In this document: piece by piece, positions 1 through 6,558 of the stretch
Numbering within the stretch: the stretch's first letter is position 1
Layout of the letters: the number at the start of each line of letters is the position of its first letter
NCBI RefSeq assembly: GCF_003289645.1
Contig: NZ_QLYX01000021.1
Span: forward strand, 1-64,000
DNA: 64,000 nt
Source: Actinomadura craniellae
GTDB taxonomy: Bacteria; Actinomycetota; Actinomycetes; Streptosporangiales; Streptosporangiaceae
Direction: 5' to 3'
Notes under the pieces: generated by a model
Seen by the model: the letters and a program-made list of their open reading frames with translations, nothing else
Database searches by the model: none
What the model was told of the DNA's origin: nothing
Translations under genes and position numbers: made by a program

Positions 1-1053
1 AACACCCCCCCCCCCCCCCCCCCCCCCGCCCCCCCCCCGCGCGCCCCCCCACCCCCCCCCCACCCCCCCCCCGGCCCGCGCCCCCCCCCCCCCCCACCAC
101 CCCCCGGCCCCACCCCGCACCACACCGGCCCCGACACCCCCGGCCCCTCATGGCCGCCACTGGCCGAAACCACCCCGCAACCCCAACTGGCCGGCGGGCA
201 CGTCCTGCCACCCCCACCCCCGCCCCCACCGCCCGCACCCGTACCCGAGGTCGGAGCCCACCTCGTCGAGGCCTACGGCATCCGCTTCCTCTGCGGGCCC
301 GACGACGTCGAACGCCTCATCACCGAAGTACGACGACGCGGCAAATGGGCGCAAAGCCTACGCGGCCAAGAGGTCTCCAGCGCCTCCGTCCCCGCGCTCC
401 TCCTCGTCGGCGCTCCCTCCACCGGGCAACGCCGCCTCACCCGCATGGTCGCCCGCGCCCTCGCCGACGTCGACGTCAGCAGCGGACGCGTCCACAGCCT
501 GCACGCCGACGAACTCCGCACCACCGGCCCCGACGGCCTCCGCGCCACCCTGGACCGCTACGCCGGCGACGCCCTCCTCCTCGAAGGACTGGACTCCCTC
601 ATCCTGGACGGCCCCCACGGCCCCGCCTACGCCACCGCCCTCTACCGGGCCCGCGTCGAAGGAGTCAGCGACACCGCCCTCCTCGCCACCTGCGACGGCG
701 ACCGGATCAGCGAACTGTCAGCCGCCGCCCCCGAACTCGTCACCGACTTCCGCGCCGTCCGCCTCCCCGACCTGACCGACCCCCGGCTGCGCACCGCCCT
801 CCTCGGCCTGCTGGCCGAAGAACGCCAACTGCGCCTCAGCGCCGACGCCTGGGACGTCACCGCCCGCGACCTGCCCACCCTGCACGGCCGAGGCCGGCTC
901 ACCAACGCCCGCCTCATCGAGACCTACCTCGACCGCGCCTGCACCCGCAACCTCGGCCGCGCAGCCGAAACCCAGGCCATCGGCAGCACCGGAGGCCTCC
1001 TGCTCACCGGCGCCGACTTCGACGGACTCGCCGCCGAACTCTCACCCCGCTGA
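1..1053 (+). CDS. Proline-rich protein with degenerate AAA+ ATPase domain (5' truncated by window)
   Basis: The frame is open from the first base of the window to a TGA at 1051-1053, so the start lies outside. The first ~70 visible residues are almost pure proline with Gly/Ala/Arg, encoded by C-tracts, including 23 consecutive C at 5-27. After this low-complexity linker comes an AAA+-like module. The P-loop-like GAPSTGQRR (about residue 137) stands where GxxGxGK[ST] is expected, so the Walker lysine is replaced. A hydrophobic Walker-B-like strand LLLEGLDSLIL (about 183-193) and a helical C-terminal lid follow. This resembles the CbxX/CfqX-like AAA partners seen beside actinobacterial secretion loci, but the altered P-loop makes ATP hydrolysis doubtful. 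Its 3' end overlaps the convergent ATPase gene by 12 bp. Function unknown. Confidence 0.75.
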   Translation, partial: NTPPPPPPPAPPPRAPPPPPHPPPGPRPPPPPPPPGPTPHHTGPDTPGPSWPPLAETTPQPQLAGGHVLPPPPPPPPPAPVPEVGAHLVEAYGIRFLCGPDDVERLITEVRRRGKWAQSLRGQEVSSASVPALLLVGAPSTGQRRLTRMVARALADVDVSSGRVHSLHADELRTTGPDGLRATLDRYAGDALLLEGLDSLILDGPHGPAYATALYRARVEGVSDTALLATCDGDRISELSAAAPELVTDFRAVRLPDLTDPRLRTALLGLLAEERQLRLSADAWDVTARDLPTLHGRGRLTNARLIETYLDRACTRNLGRAAETQAIGSTGGLLLTGADFDGLAAELSPR

Positions 1054-1518
1054 CCACCCGGCGGGCCCGCCACCCGCCAACGCCCGAGAGAACCACACCG
1101 TCTTCCCCGCCCCCTCGACCCGCACCCCGTACTCGGCCACCAGCGCCTCCACCAGCAACAGCCCCCGCCCGGCCTCGGCCCAATCCAGACCACCCGGATC
1201 GGTACCGCTGCGCCGCGGCCCCACCGGGCTGCCGTCACCGACCTCACCCACCAACACACCCCCGTCGACCATCAGCCGCAACCGCACCGGCCCGCACCCG
1301 TGCGTCACCGCGTTGGTCACCAACTCATCCACAACGAGCACCACATCATCGACGTCCTCGGCACCCGCCACCCGCCACTCGCGCAGAATCCGCCGGGTCA
1401 ACGCCCGCGCCCGCGCCGCCGCCCGAACCTCCGCCGCCAGCTCCCACACCGCGACCCGCGCCCCGAGCCGCACCCCGGCCCACGGCTGCCCACCTGTCTC
1501 CGCCCGACGCACACCCAC
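1042..1518 (-). CDS. RsbW/SpoIIAB-like ATP-binding protein (HATPase_c_2)
   Basis: A single GHKL/HATPase fold of about 158 residues. The N-box is seen as DELVTNAVTHG, the G1 box as EVGDGSPVG and the G2 box as EAGRGLLLVEAL. Such stand-alone proteins are anti-sigma-factor or serine-kinase-like regulators, very numerous in actinomycetes; the target of this one cannot be read from the context. I chose the GTG at 1518 because a GGGGG run precedes it by 6 nt and the homologous region begins soon after. The frame stays open to an ATG at 1638, which would add 40 residues of unlikely composition. The 3' end overlaps the preceding gene on the opposite strand by 12 bp. Confidence 0.75.
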   Translation of the reverse strand: MGVRRAETGGQPWAGVRLGARVAVWELAAEVRAAARARALTRRILREWRVAGAEDVDDVVLVVDELVTNAVTHGCGPVRLRLMVDGGVLVGEVGDGSPVGPRRSGTDPGGLDWAEAGRGLLLVEALVAEYGVRVEGAGKTVWFSRALAGGGPAGWSAG

Positions 1519-1789
1519 GACCGACCCCCTGTCCGCGCGCCCGCACACTCCCTCAACCAATGGACGCCTCCCCACCCGAACGGGTGCACCGGGTGAGAGT
1601 GATCTGGCCGACACGACACCCCACGGAATAGCCACCACCCCGAAGCGGTTAAGGTAGGTGGTGCCGGTGTGGCATGTGTCCCCCGGGCTCTACCTATCGC
1701 CTTCGCGGAATACCGCTGGGCCTCGGGCCCAGGCAGGAGCCGTGTTGTGCCTTTCGCCGTGAGGCGACCACCACACCGGCCCAAGCAAC

Positions 1790-1819
1790 GGCCCCGGCAC
1801 GAACCCTCGTGCCGGGGCC
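1790..1819. terminator. Perfect 12-bp stem-loop
   Basis: GGCCCCGGCACG at 1790-1801 pairs perfectly with CGTGCCGGGGCC at 1808-1819 around the six-base loop AACCCT. No T-run follows on either strand, so this is a candidate actinobacterial-type terminator or processing hairpin, not a canonical intrinsic terminator. It lies in the 256-bp stretch 1639-1894, between the ATPase gene and the Tn3 element, which otherwise holds nothing I recognise. Confidence 0.45.
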
Positions 1820-1889
1820 GACTCACATCCCGCAGGCATCGGTGGCACGGCAGCAACCTCGCACCCACCGGCCAAGAACCGGCTACCAG

Positions 1890-1894
1890 AACAC
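1890..1894. repeat. Left target-site duplication AACAC
   Basis: AACAC directly abuts the outer GGGG of the left terminal inverted repeat and is repeated directly after the right one at 4552-4556. Five-base target duplications are characteristic of Tn3-family transposition. Confidence 0.85.
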
Positions 1895-1940
1895 GGGGTG
1901 TCGGTAAGACTCGTGCAACCAGGTACACCCGTTTGAGTTC
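1895..1940 (+). repeat. Left terminal inverted repeat, 46 bp
   Basis: This segment starts GGGGTGTCGG at its outer edge and is the exact reverse complement of 4506-4551. Identity ends sharply on both sides: base 1894 differs outside and base 1941 inside. Most Tn3-family repeats are about 38 bp; lengths in the mid-40s are known for some branches. Confidence 0.92.
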
Positions 1941-2129
1941 TCCCAGGTCAGCGGTATCAACACCCTGATGATCCAGGACACCCTCGCGCTACCGGAGTGG
2001 GAGGACGTCCTCACCGACGCCGACCGGCGCGGCCTCACCCCGCTGTTCCACACCAACATGACGCCCTACGGCGAAATCCAGCTGCGCACCGACCGGCGCC
2101 TGGACCTCACCGACCTGCCGACGGTATAG
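1941..2129 (+). pseudogene. tnpA: Tn3-family transposase tnpA, C-terminal remnant
   Basis: Read in frame from 1941 to the TAG at 2127-2129, this gives about 62 residues. They contain NTLMIQDTLALPEWEDVLT and DRRGLTPLFHTNMTPYGEI, matching the conserved extreme C-terminus of Tn3-family transposases from memory of the family. The homology starts immediately inside the left repeat, with no start codon and no DDE catalytic region (about 900 residues are missing). The reading direction is away from the adjacent repeat. The simplest explanation is an internal deletion that fused the repeat to the tail of a tnpA that once read inward. Confidence 0.8.
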
Positions 2130-2310
2130 CAGGCCCGCGGGCCACTGGCAGCCTGGTGGATGTCCGGTGCCTCGGTAGTTCCAGACCGATCAACGCGACG
2201 CGTCCCCTTGGCAAGCCCTGTCCCGTTACCGGCGGGTAGCGCCACCTACGGTTCCACTGGTCCCCAACCCCGCACAACGAGCCGCAAGTAGTGGTGAGCA
2301 TTCTTGATGG

Positions 2311-2343
2311 CCCGGTACTCGGGTCCGTGTCACCAGGGGCAAA
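2311..2343 (+). repeat. 33-bp inverted repeat, distal arm
   Basis: This is an exact reverse complement of 2521-2553, and identity stops abruptly at both ends. The partner arm lies inside the final codons of the AraC gene, so this arm is an inverted copy of that gene's 3' end. Confidence 0.9.
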
Positions 2344-2375
2344 GCAGCCCTGAATGATCACGATTACTGTGTGTG

Positions 2376-2494
2376 CTCGCAGAAATGACCAGTTTTGCGA
2401 GGTCAGCGGGGTGTCTTGCACGGGAACGTTCGCCCGGGTCGCGATTCGCAGAAGTCCTGCCAGAAGTCCGACGTTCTGCGAGACGGTTCTGCGC
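2376..2494. other. Candidate tyrosine-recombinase resolution site (IRS/rst-like)
   Basis: A core of two 9-bp inverted motifs, CTCGCAGAA (2376-2384) and TTTTGCGAG (2393-2401), encloses 8 bp. This is the architecture of a tyrosine-recombinase crossover site. Further copies follow: TTCGCAGAA at 2445-2453, TTCTGCGAG at 2474-2482 and TTCTGCGC at 2487-2494. There is also a directly repeated CAGAAGTCC around 2449-2469. A core plus accessory repeats within about 119 bp resembles the organisation reported for the TnpI site of Tn4430. The tyrosine-recombinase remnant at the other end of the element supports the reading. Assignment is by structure only. Confidence 0.5.
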
Positions 2495-2516
2495 GGCCCT
2501 GACCAGCAACGACACC

Positions 2517-3530
2517 CTAGTTTGCCCCTGGTGACACGGACCCGAGTACCGGGGCCAGTTCGAGGCGATTGCCGGCGAAGGTGTCGCGGTACCGGCCGGG
2601 TGAAAGACCCACGTGGGTTCTGAAGAGGGTGCGGAAGTTGGCGGGGGTGCCGAGGCCGCACGAGCGGGCCACGGCCTCGACGGTCAGGTCGGTGGATTCG
2701 AGGAGTTCGCGGGCGCGGGCGAGCCTGGCGTCGATGAGCCATCGCATGGGGGGCATGCCGGTGTCGGCGTGGAAGCGGCGGATGAGAGTTCTGCGGGAGA
2801 AGCCGGCCTGGTCGGCCAGCTGGTCGACGGTGAGCGGCCGGTGCAGGTTGCGCAGGGCCCACTCGTAGAGCGATGCCGGCAGTTCGGAGGGGTCCGGCCG
2901 CACAGGACGATCGACGTACGGGGCTTGCCCGCCGGTGCGGTGCGGTGCGGCCACGAGCATGCGGGATAGCTCGTTGGCCAGGCGGGCTCCGTGGTCGCGG
3001 CGGACCAGATACAGGCAGAGGTCGAGACCGGCGGTGACGCCGCCCGAGGTCAGCACCGGCCCGTCGTCGATGAACAATTCCTCCGGCCGCACCTTCACCT
3101 CGGGATACTGCCGGGCCAGCGCCGGTGCGTAGAGCCAGTGCGTGGTGGCGTGGCGGTGGTCGAGCAGTCCGGCGGCGGCGAGTGCGAACGCGCCGGTGCA
3201 GATCGAGACCATGCGGCTCCCGCGCGCCGCTGCCCGCACGAGCGCGTTGGTGACCGCGCTGGACGGCGGGTCCGGTTCCAGGTATCCGGGGACGATGACG
3301 GTGTCAGCGGAGGCGAGAGCGTCGAGGCCTTCGGTGACGTGCAGCGCCGGACCGCCGTCCACCGGAACATGGCCTGGGCGTTCGGCGCACACGGTGAGCG
3401 TGTACGGGCCTTCTTTCCAGCTCCCGAACACCCCGCAAGGGATCCCGATGTCCAGTGCGAGGACGTTTTCCAGAGCGAGCACCACGATGCGATGCCCCGT
3501 GCCCGAGACGCCGGGAGCGCCAGCCGTCAT
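2517..3530 (-). CDS. GlxA-type AraC-family regulator with DJ-1/PfpI domain
   Basis: The 337-residue protein has two parts. Residues ~14-190 form a DJ-1/PfpI-like sensor domain containing the nucleophile-elbow-like SICTGAFALAAAG. Residues ~215-320 carry the double helix-turn-helix of AraC proteins (FSRRTLIRRFH, VARSCGLGTPANFRTLF and GLSPGRYR). GlxA-type regulators sense small metabolites and usually control an adjacent, often divergent, enzyme gene; here that is the HD hydrolase starting 95 bp away. The last 11 or so codons are encoded by one arm of a 33-bp inverted repeat. The gene is cargo of the Tn3 element. ATG at 3530 is used, with GGAGAG just upstream. Confidence 0.87.
   Translation of the reverse strand: MTAGAPGVSGTGHRIVVLALENVLALDIGIPCGVFGSWKEGPYTLTVCAERPGHVPVDGGPALHVTEGLDALASADTVIVPGYLEPDPPSSAVTNALVRAAARGSRMVSICTGAFALAAAGLLDHRHATTHWLYAPALARQYPEVKVRPEELFIDDGPVLTSGGVTAGLDLCLYLVRRDHGARLANELSRMLVAAPHRTGGQAPYVDRPVRPDPSELPASLYEWALRNLHRPLTVDQLADQAGFSRRTLIRRFHADTGMPPMRWLIDARLARARELLESTDLTVEAVARSCGLGTPANFRTLFRTHVGLSPGRYRDTFAGNRLELAPVLGSVSPGAN
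2521..2553 (-). repeat. 33-bp inverted repeat, proximal arm in AraC gene
   Basis: This is the exact reverse complement of 2311-2343. It encodes part of the AraC-type protein's C-terminal tail. The two arms flank the candidate recombination site. Confidence 0.9.
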
Positions 3531-3574
3531 ATCTCTCCATGCCTGAATGTCGCTGGCACGATCCTATCGAGAAT

Positions 3575-3588
3575 TGGCACCAGTGCCA
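3575..3588. promoter_or_regulatory. Palindromic operator candidate in AraC/HD divergon
   Basis: TGGCAC (3575-3580) and GTGCCA (3583-3588) form a perfect 6-2-6 palindrome midway between the divergent start codons at 3530 and 3626. A further TGGCAC half-site lies at about 3554-3559. The position suits a site for the neighbouring AraC-type protein. TACGGT about 8 nt before the HD ATG could be a -10 box giving a leaderless transcript. Confidence 0.5.
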
Positions 3589-3625
3589 CTGATGCTGGGA
3601 TACCGCCCGTGCCTACGGTTGGTCC

Positions 3626-4273
3626 ATGAACGATCACACCCTGGTTCCGGACCTGCCGGACACGCCCGCGGGCCGCAGCGCCGTCGAACTCGTCCGTTCG
3701 TCCGTGAGCGAGCCCGTCGCCAACCACAGCTTCCGCAGCTACGTGTTCGCGGTCCTGCTGGCCAACCACGAAGGGATGAAGGCACATTCCGAATTCGACG
3801 CCGACCTTCTCTTCCACGCGTGCGCCCTGCATGACCTCGGCACCTCCGCGTCAGCGCCCGGCAAGCAGCGCTTCGAGGTCGAGGGCGCCGACATGGCGGC
3901 CGAGTTCCTGGCCCTGCAGGGCTACGGCCCCGAGCAGGTCGACGCGGTCTGGGAGGCGATCGCCCTGCACACCTCCGGCGGTATCGCCGACCGGCGTGGC
4001 GCCCTTGTGTACCTCACCCACCACGGCATCGGCGCGGACTTCGGCCTGGGCGCCGACTACGTGACGGACGCCCAGGGACAAGCACTGCACGCCCGATACG
4101 CAAGGCTGAACATGGCGACAGCGCTGGTCGACGACATCATCCGCCAGGCCTCCCGCTCACCCGAAGCCAGCGCCCCCTACAGCCTCCCCGGCACATTCCT
4201 GCGCGAACGCTCCGAGCCCGGCGGCATGACCCTTCTCGAACACGTGTCCCACAACTCCCGCTGGGGCGCATGA
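3626..4273 (+). CDS. HD-domain hydrolase, cyanamide-hydratase-like
   Basis: The protein has 215 residues. The HD superfamily signature is visible as an early histidine in NHSFRSY (about residues 33-39) and the metal-binding HACALHDLGT (about 64-73). Two later histidines occur in AIALHTSGG and YLTHHGIG. The closest family I recall is the cyanamide hydratase-like HD group, in which a metal centre hydrates small nitrogen compounds; the substrate here is not known. It is divergent from the GlxA/AraC-type regulator, which suggests substrate-inducible expression. It is cargo of the Tn3 element. The C-terminal tail (about 185-215) has no recognisable motif. Confidence 0.8.
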   Translation: MNDHTLVPDLPDTPAGRSAVELVRSSVSEPVANHSFRSYVFAVLLANHEGMKAHSEFDADLLFHACALHDLGTSASAPGKQRFEVEGADMAAEFLALQGYGPEQVDAVWEAIALHTSGGIADRRGALVYLTHHGIGADFGLGADYVTDAQGQALHARYARLNMATALVDDIIRQASRSPEASAPYSLPGTFLRERSEPGGMTLLEHVSHNSRWGA

Positions 4274-4325
4274 CCCCCAAAGGACGGCGCGGGCTGGCCG
4301 TCGCACATCAGCTCCCGGGTCCGGA

Positions 4326-4487
4326 CCTTCCTCCGCCCTCGCCACCAACCTGCTGCGCGCAGGCGTCGACATCGTCGTCGTCGCCGAACTACTCGGCCAC
4401 GCCCGCCTCGATACCACCCGGCGTTACACCTTGCCCACCCACGCCGACCTCGAAGACGCCGTCGGACGCCTCCCCACCGACCAATAG
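4326..4487 (+). pseudogene. Tyrosine recombinase (TnpI/integrase-like), C-terminal remnant
   Basis: About 53 residues in frame to the TAG at 4485-4487 include ATNLLRAGVDIVVVAELLGH and DTTRRYTLP. This is the end of the catalytic domain of a phage-integrase/XerC-type recombinase, with the second active-site histidine (LLGH) and the nucleophilic tyrosine (RRYT). The HxxR motif that should precede ATNLL and everything upstream are missing, so the fragment cannot be functional. It reads towards the right terminal repeat, 18 bp away. Its presence suggests the parental Tn3-family transposon used a tyrosine recombinase for cointegrate resolution. Confidence 0.8.
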
Positions 4488-4505
4488 AGCAGCGCTGACC
4501 TGGCC

Positions 4506-4551
4506 GAACTCAAACGGGTGTACCTGGTTGCACGAGTCTTACCGACACCCC
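4506..4551 (-). repeat. Right terminal inverted repeat, 46 bp
   Basis: This is the exact reverse complement of 1895-1940, with the CCCC outer end at 4548-4551 followed by the duplicated target AACAC. Confidence 0.92.
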
Positions 4552-4556
4552 AACAC
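4552..4556. repeat. Right target-site duplication AACAC
   Basis: This is a direct copy of 1890-1894. Removing the element and one copy would rejoin a continuous intergenic sequence upstream of the DUF3040 gene's stop. Confidence 0.85.
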
Positions 4557-4591
4557 GGGCCGGTGCTCCGCCCTCCAGGACGGAGAGGACG

Positions 4592-4777
4592 TCAAGACAC
4601 CAACGCCACCACGCCCGCCACCACCATGGCCACCGCCACAACGGCCCCGACCACCACCCACCGGCCGCGCCGCTGCGCCACCGGCGCCGACAACCGCCGC
4701 GCCAACTGCGGGTCCTCCTGGGTCAGATGCGTCTCGATCTGCAGGAGAATCCGCTGCTCCTCCATCGACAGCGCCAT
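4592..4777 (-). CDS. DUF3040 domain membrane protein
   Basis: The 61-residue protein starts MALSMEEQRILLQIETHL, the typical DUF3040 opening (a short helical segment followed by LTQEDPQLARRL). It continues with a basic stretch QRRGRW and one C-terminal transmembrane helix of about 20 residues. The ATG at 4777 is preceded by GGAGG with 7-nt spacing; the open frame upstream to 4831 lacks support. DUF3040 proteins are small actinobacterial membrane proteins of unknown role. The Tn3 element ends 36 bp past this gene's stop. Confidence 0.85.
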   Translation of the reverse strand: MALSMEEQRILLQIETHLTQEDPQLARRLSAPVAQRRGRWVVVGAVVAVAMVVAGVVALVS

Positions 4778-4865
4778 GAACCTACCTCCGGGGGTCGGGC
4801 GGCCGCCCTGGGCGCGGCCGCGGAGTGCCATGGGGTGCCATGGTCATCCCCCGGACAAGGCCGGT

Positions 4866-6476
4866 CTACCCGCCGCCCACCGAAATCGTCGCCCCCAACG
4901 CCGGACCGCTCTCGTAATGCAACCGGTCCAGCGCCGTCACGTAGTACGTGTACGTCTGCCCCACCCGCGCCGTCGGATCAGTGACCGCCGTCGCCCCCCG
5001 CACCGTCACCAACAACCGCCGAGGATCCACCGGCCCGCACCTGGCACCCCGCCCCGGCACCCGATACACCGCATACACCGCGGCCCGAGCAGAACCACGC
5101 CACTGCACCCGCACCGACGACCCCTGCTCCCGCACCCGCACCGCCCCGGGCAACGCCGGAGCCCGCCCACCCCGGCCGGCCACCACCGGAGGAATCGCCG
5201 GCCGCGCATAATGCTCCGAACGCAACCGGCTCGCGAACCCCAACCGGTTACCCACCAGGTTCTTGGCGCTGAAATAGACATCCCCCCGCACCGCCGGATG
5301 CCCCGCGTTCAACGACAGATGCCGCGACAACTCCGCCGGGTTCCGCCACGGCCCCTTCTCCCCCACCTGATACGCCGCCTGCCCGATCGTCAACTGCACC
5401 CGGGTGCCCGCCACCTGATCGGCCCACCACTTCACCAGCACCCGATAGTCGGCGACAGCGAACCCGATCGGCCAATACAACTGCGGCGTCACATAATCGA
5501 CCCACCCCCGCCGAATCCACTTGCGGGTGTCCGCGTACACATCGTCGTAGCTGGCCAACGCCCGGGTCGCCGAACCCGCCGGATCATCGCTCTTGTTCCG
5601 CCACACCCCGAACGGGCTGATCCCGAACCGCACCCACGGCTTCGCCGCATGAATCTTCCCCGACAACGACTCCACCAGCAGATCCACATTGCGGCGCCGC
5701 CAGTCGGCACGACGCAACCCCCGACCATGCGCCTTGAACGTCGCCGTATCCGGGAACTCCTTGCCCGCCACCGGATAGGGATAGAAATAGTCATCGAAAT
5801 GCACCGCGTCGATGTCGTACTTGCGCACCACATCCATCACCGCGTTCGTCACCAACTCGCGAACCTGCGGCAACCCCGGGTCGTACCACAACCCCCCGCC
5901 ATAAGTACGCACCCAATCGGGATGCCGACGCGCCGGACTCTTGGGATGCAACTTGCGCCGATCCGGGTCACGACTGATCCGATACGGGTTGAACCAAGCA
6001 TGGAACTCCAGGTTCCGCGCATGCGCCTCCCGCACGAAGAAGTCCAACACGTCATAACCCGGATCACGCCCCTGCTTCCCGGTGATCCACTGCGACCACG
6101 GCTCGTACGGCGAGTTGTAAAACGCATCGCTGTTCGGCCGCACCTGCACATACACCGCGTTCAGGTTCAACGCCCGAGCAGTGTCCAGCAACCTCCGGTA
6201 ATCGGCCTTCTGCCGCTCCACCGACACACCCTTGCGCGACGGCCAGTCGATATTGCCCACCGTCGCGATCCACATCGCCCGCGTCTGCCGAGCCGGCGAA
6301 TCACCCGGCGGCCGCACCCCCGTGCACTCGGCCGGACCACCCCCCGCCACCGGCGCATCGGCCCTCCCCCGCCGATCGGCCTCCCCGGCCGCGGGCATGC
6401 ACCCCACCGCCAGCCCCGTGGCCGCCGCCAACGCAACCGCCCGCGCTCCTGCGATCTTCCCCGTGGTAAGTGGCAT
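4866..6476 (-). CDS. GHL10-family glycosyl-hydrolase-like lipoprotein
   Basis: The 536-residue protein has an N-terminal hydrophobic signal ending GLAVGC (Cys26), a plausible lipobox, so it is likely exported and lipid-anchored. Residues ~64-400 form a (beta/alpha)8-type GHL10 (formerly DUF187, YngK-like) domain. It opens with RAMWIATVGNIDWPS and contains HAWFNPYRIS, YDIDAVHFDDYFYPYP and VDYVTPQLYWP. A C-terminal beta-sandwich module resembling fibronectin type III (about 435-535, ending TYTYYVTALDRLHYESGP) follows. GHL10 proteins are inferred glycosidases acting on cell-wall or exopolysaccharide; substrate unknown. It is divergent from the spermidine-synthase-like gene. Confidence 0.85.
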   Translation of the reverse strand: MPLTTGKIAGARAVALAAATGLAVGCMPAAGEADRRGRADAPVAGGGPAECTGVRPPGDSPARQTRAMWIATVGNIDWPSRKGVSVERQKADYRRLLDTARALNLNAVYVQVRPNSDAFYNSPYEPWSQWITGKQGRDPGYDVLDFFVREAHARNLEFHAWFNPYRISRDPDRRKLHPKSPARRHPDWVRTYGGGLWYDPGLPQVRELVTNAVMDVVRKYDIDAVHFDDYFYPYPVAGKEFPDTATFKAHGRGLRRADWRRRNVDLLVESLSGKIHAAKPWVRFGISPFGVWRNKSDDPAGSATRALASYDDVYADTRKWIRRGWVDYVTPQLYWPIGFAVADYRVLVKWWADQVAGTRVQLTIGQAAYQVGEKGPWRNPAELSRHLSLNAGHPAVRGDVYFSAKNLVGNRLGFASRLRSEHYARPAIPPVVAGRGGRAPALPGAVRVREQGSSVRVQWRGSARAAVYAVYRVPGRGARCGPVDPRRLLVTVRGATAVTDPTARVGQTYTYYVTALDRLHYESGPALGATISVGGG

Positions 6477-6558
6477 AGTGGCCCATTGTTACTCAGCTCA
6501 CCCGGTGCCCGGGACGGAACACACCGGCCGCCCACCACACCCGGCTAGGGTGGTCGAG

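Larger units (their letters stand above)
2130..2516. other. Gene-free stretch inside the Tn3 element
   Basis: These 387 bp between the tnpA remnant and the AraC gene contain no convincing coding frame. Bases 2130-2310 hold nothing I recognise. From 2311 onward the stretch holds one arm of a 33-bp inverted repeat and the recombination-site-like repeats described separately. Base composition is locally less GC-rich around 2350-2400 than in the neighbouring genes. Confidence 0.6.
1895..4551. mobile_element. Non-autonomous Tn3-family transposon carrying an AraC/HD cargo
   Basis: The element is 2657 bp long and bounded by perfect 46-bp terminal inverted repeats that begin GGGG on the outside, the Tn3-family signature. 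It is flanked by the 5-bp direct repeat AACAC. Inside, in order, are the last ~63 codons of a Tn3-type tnpA (1941-2129), a repeat-rich candidate resolution site (2376-2494), a GlxA/AraC regulator (2517-3530, minus), an HD hydrolase (3626-4273, plus) and the last ~50 codons of a tyrosine recombinase (4326-4487). Both transposition genes lack their 5' parts, so any movement would need TnpA supplied in trans. The intact ends and duplication suggest one clean transposition event after the internal deletion. The insertion lies in the intergenic space between the ATPase and DUF3040 genes and breaks neither. Confidence 0.88.

Noticed and set aside
150-1631. Long plus-strand open frame of 493 codons
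   Set aside because: Composition is Pro/Arg/His/Thr-rich without any fold. It is a shadow of the true frame 1-1053 and of the minus-strand ATPase.
1398-1928. Two short proteins beginning MYLVARVLPTP at both ends of the Tn3 element
   Set aside because: They are translations of the terminal inverted repeats running into unrelated sequence, not genes.
2354-2623. 89-codon plus-strand frame between the tnpA remnant and the AraC gene
   Set aside because: It crosses the repeat array and the antisense of the AraC 3' end, has no ribosome-binding site and no family resemblance.
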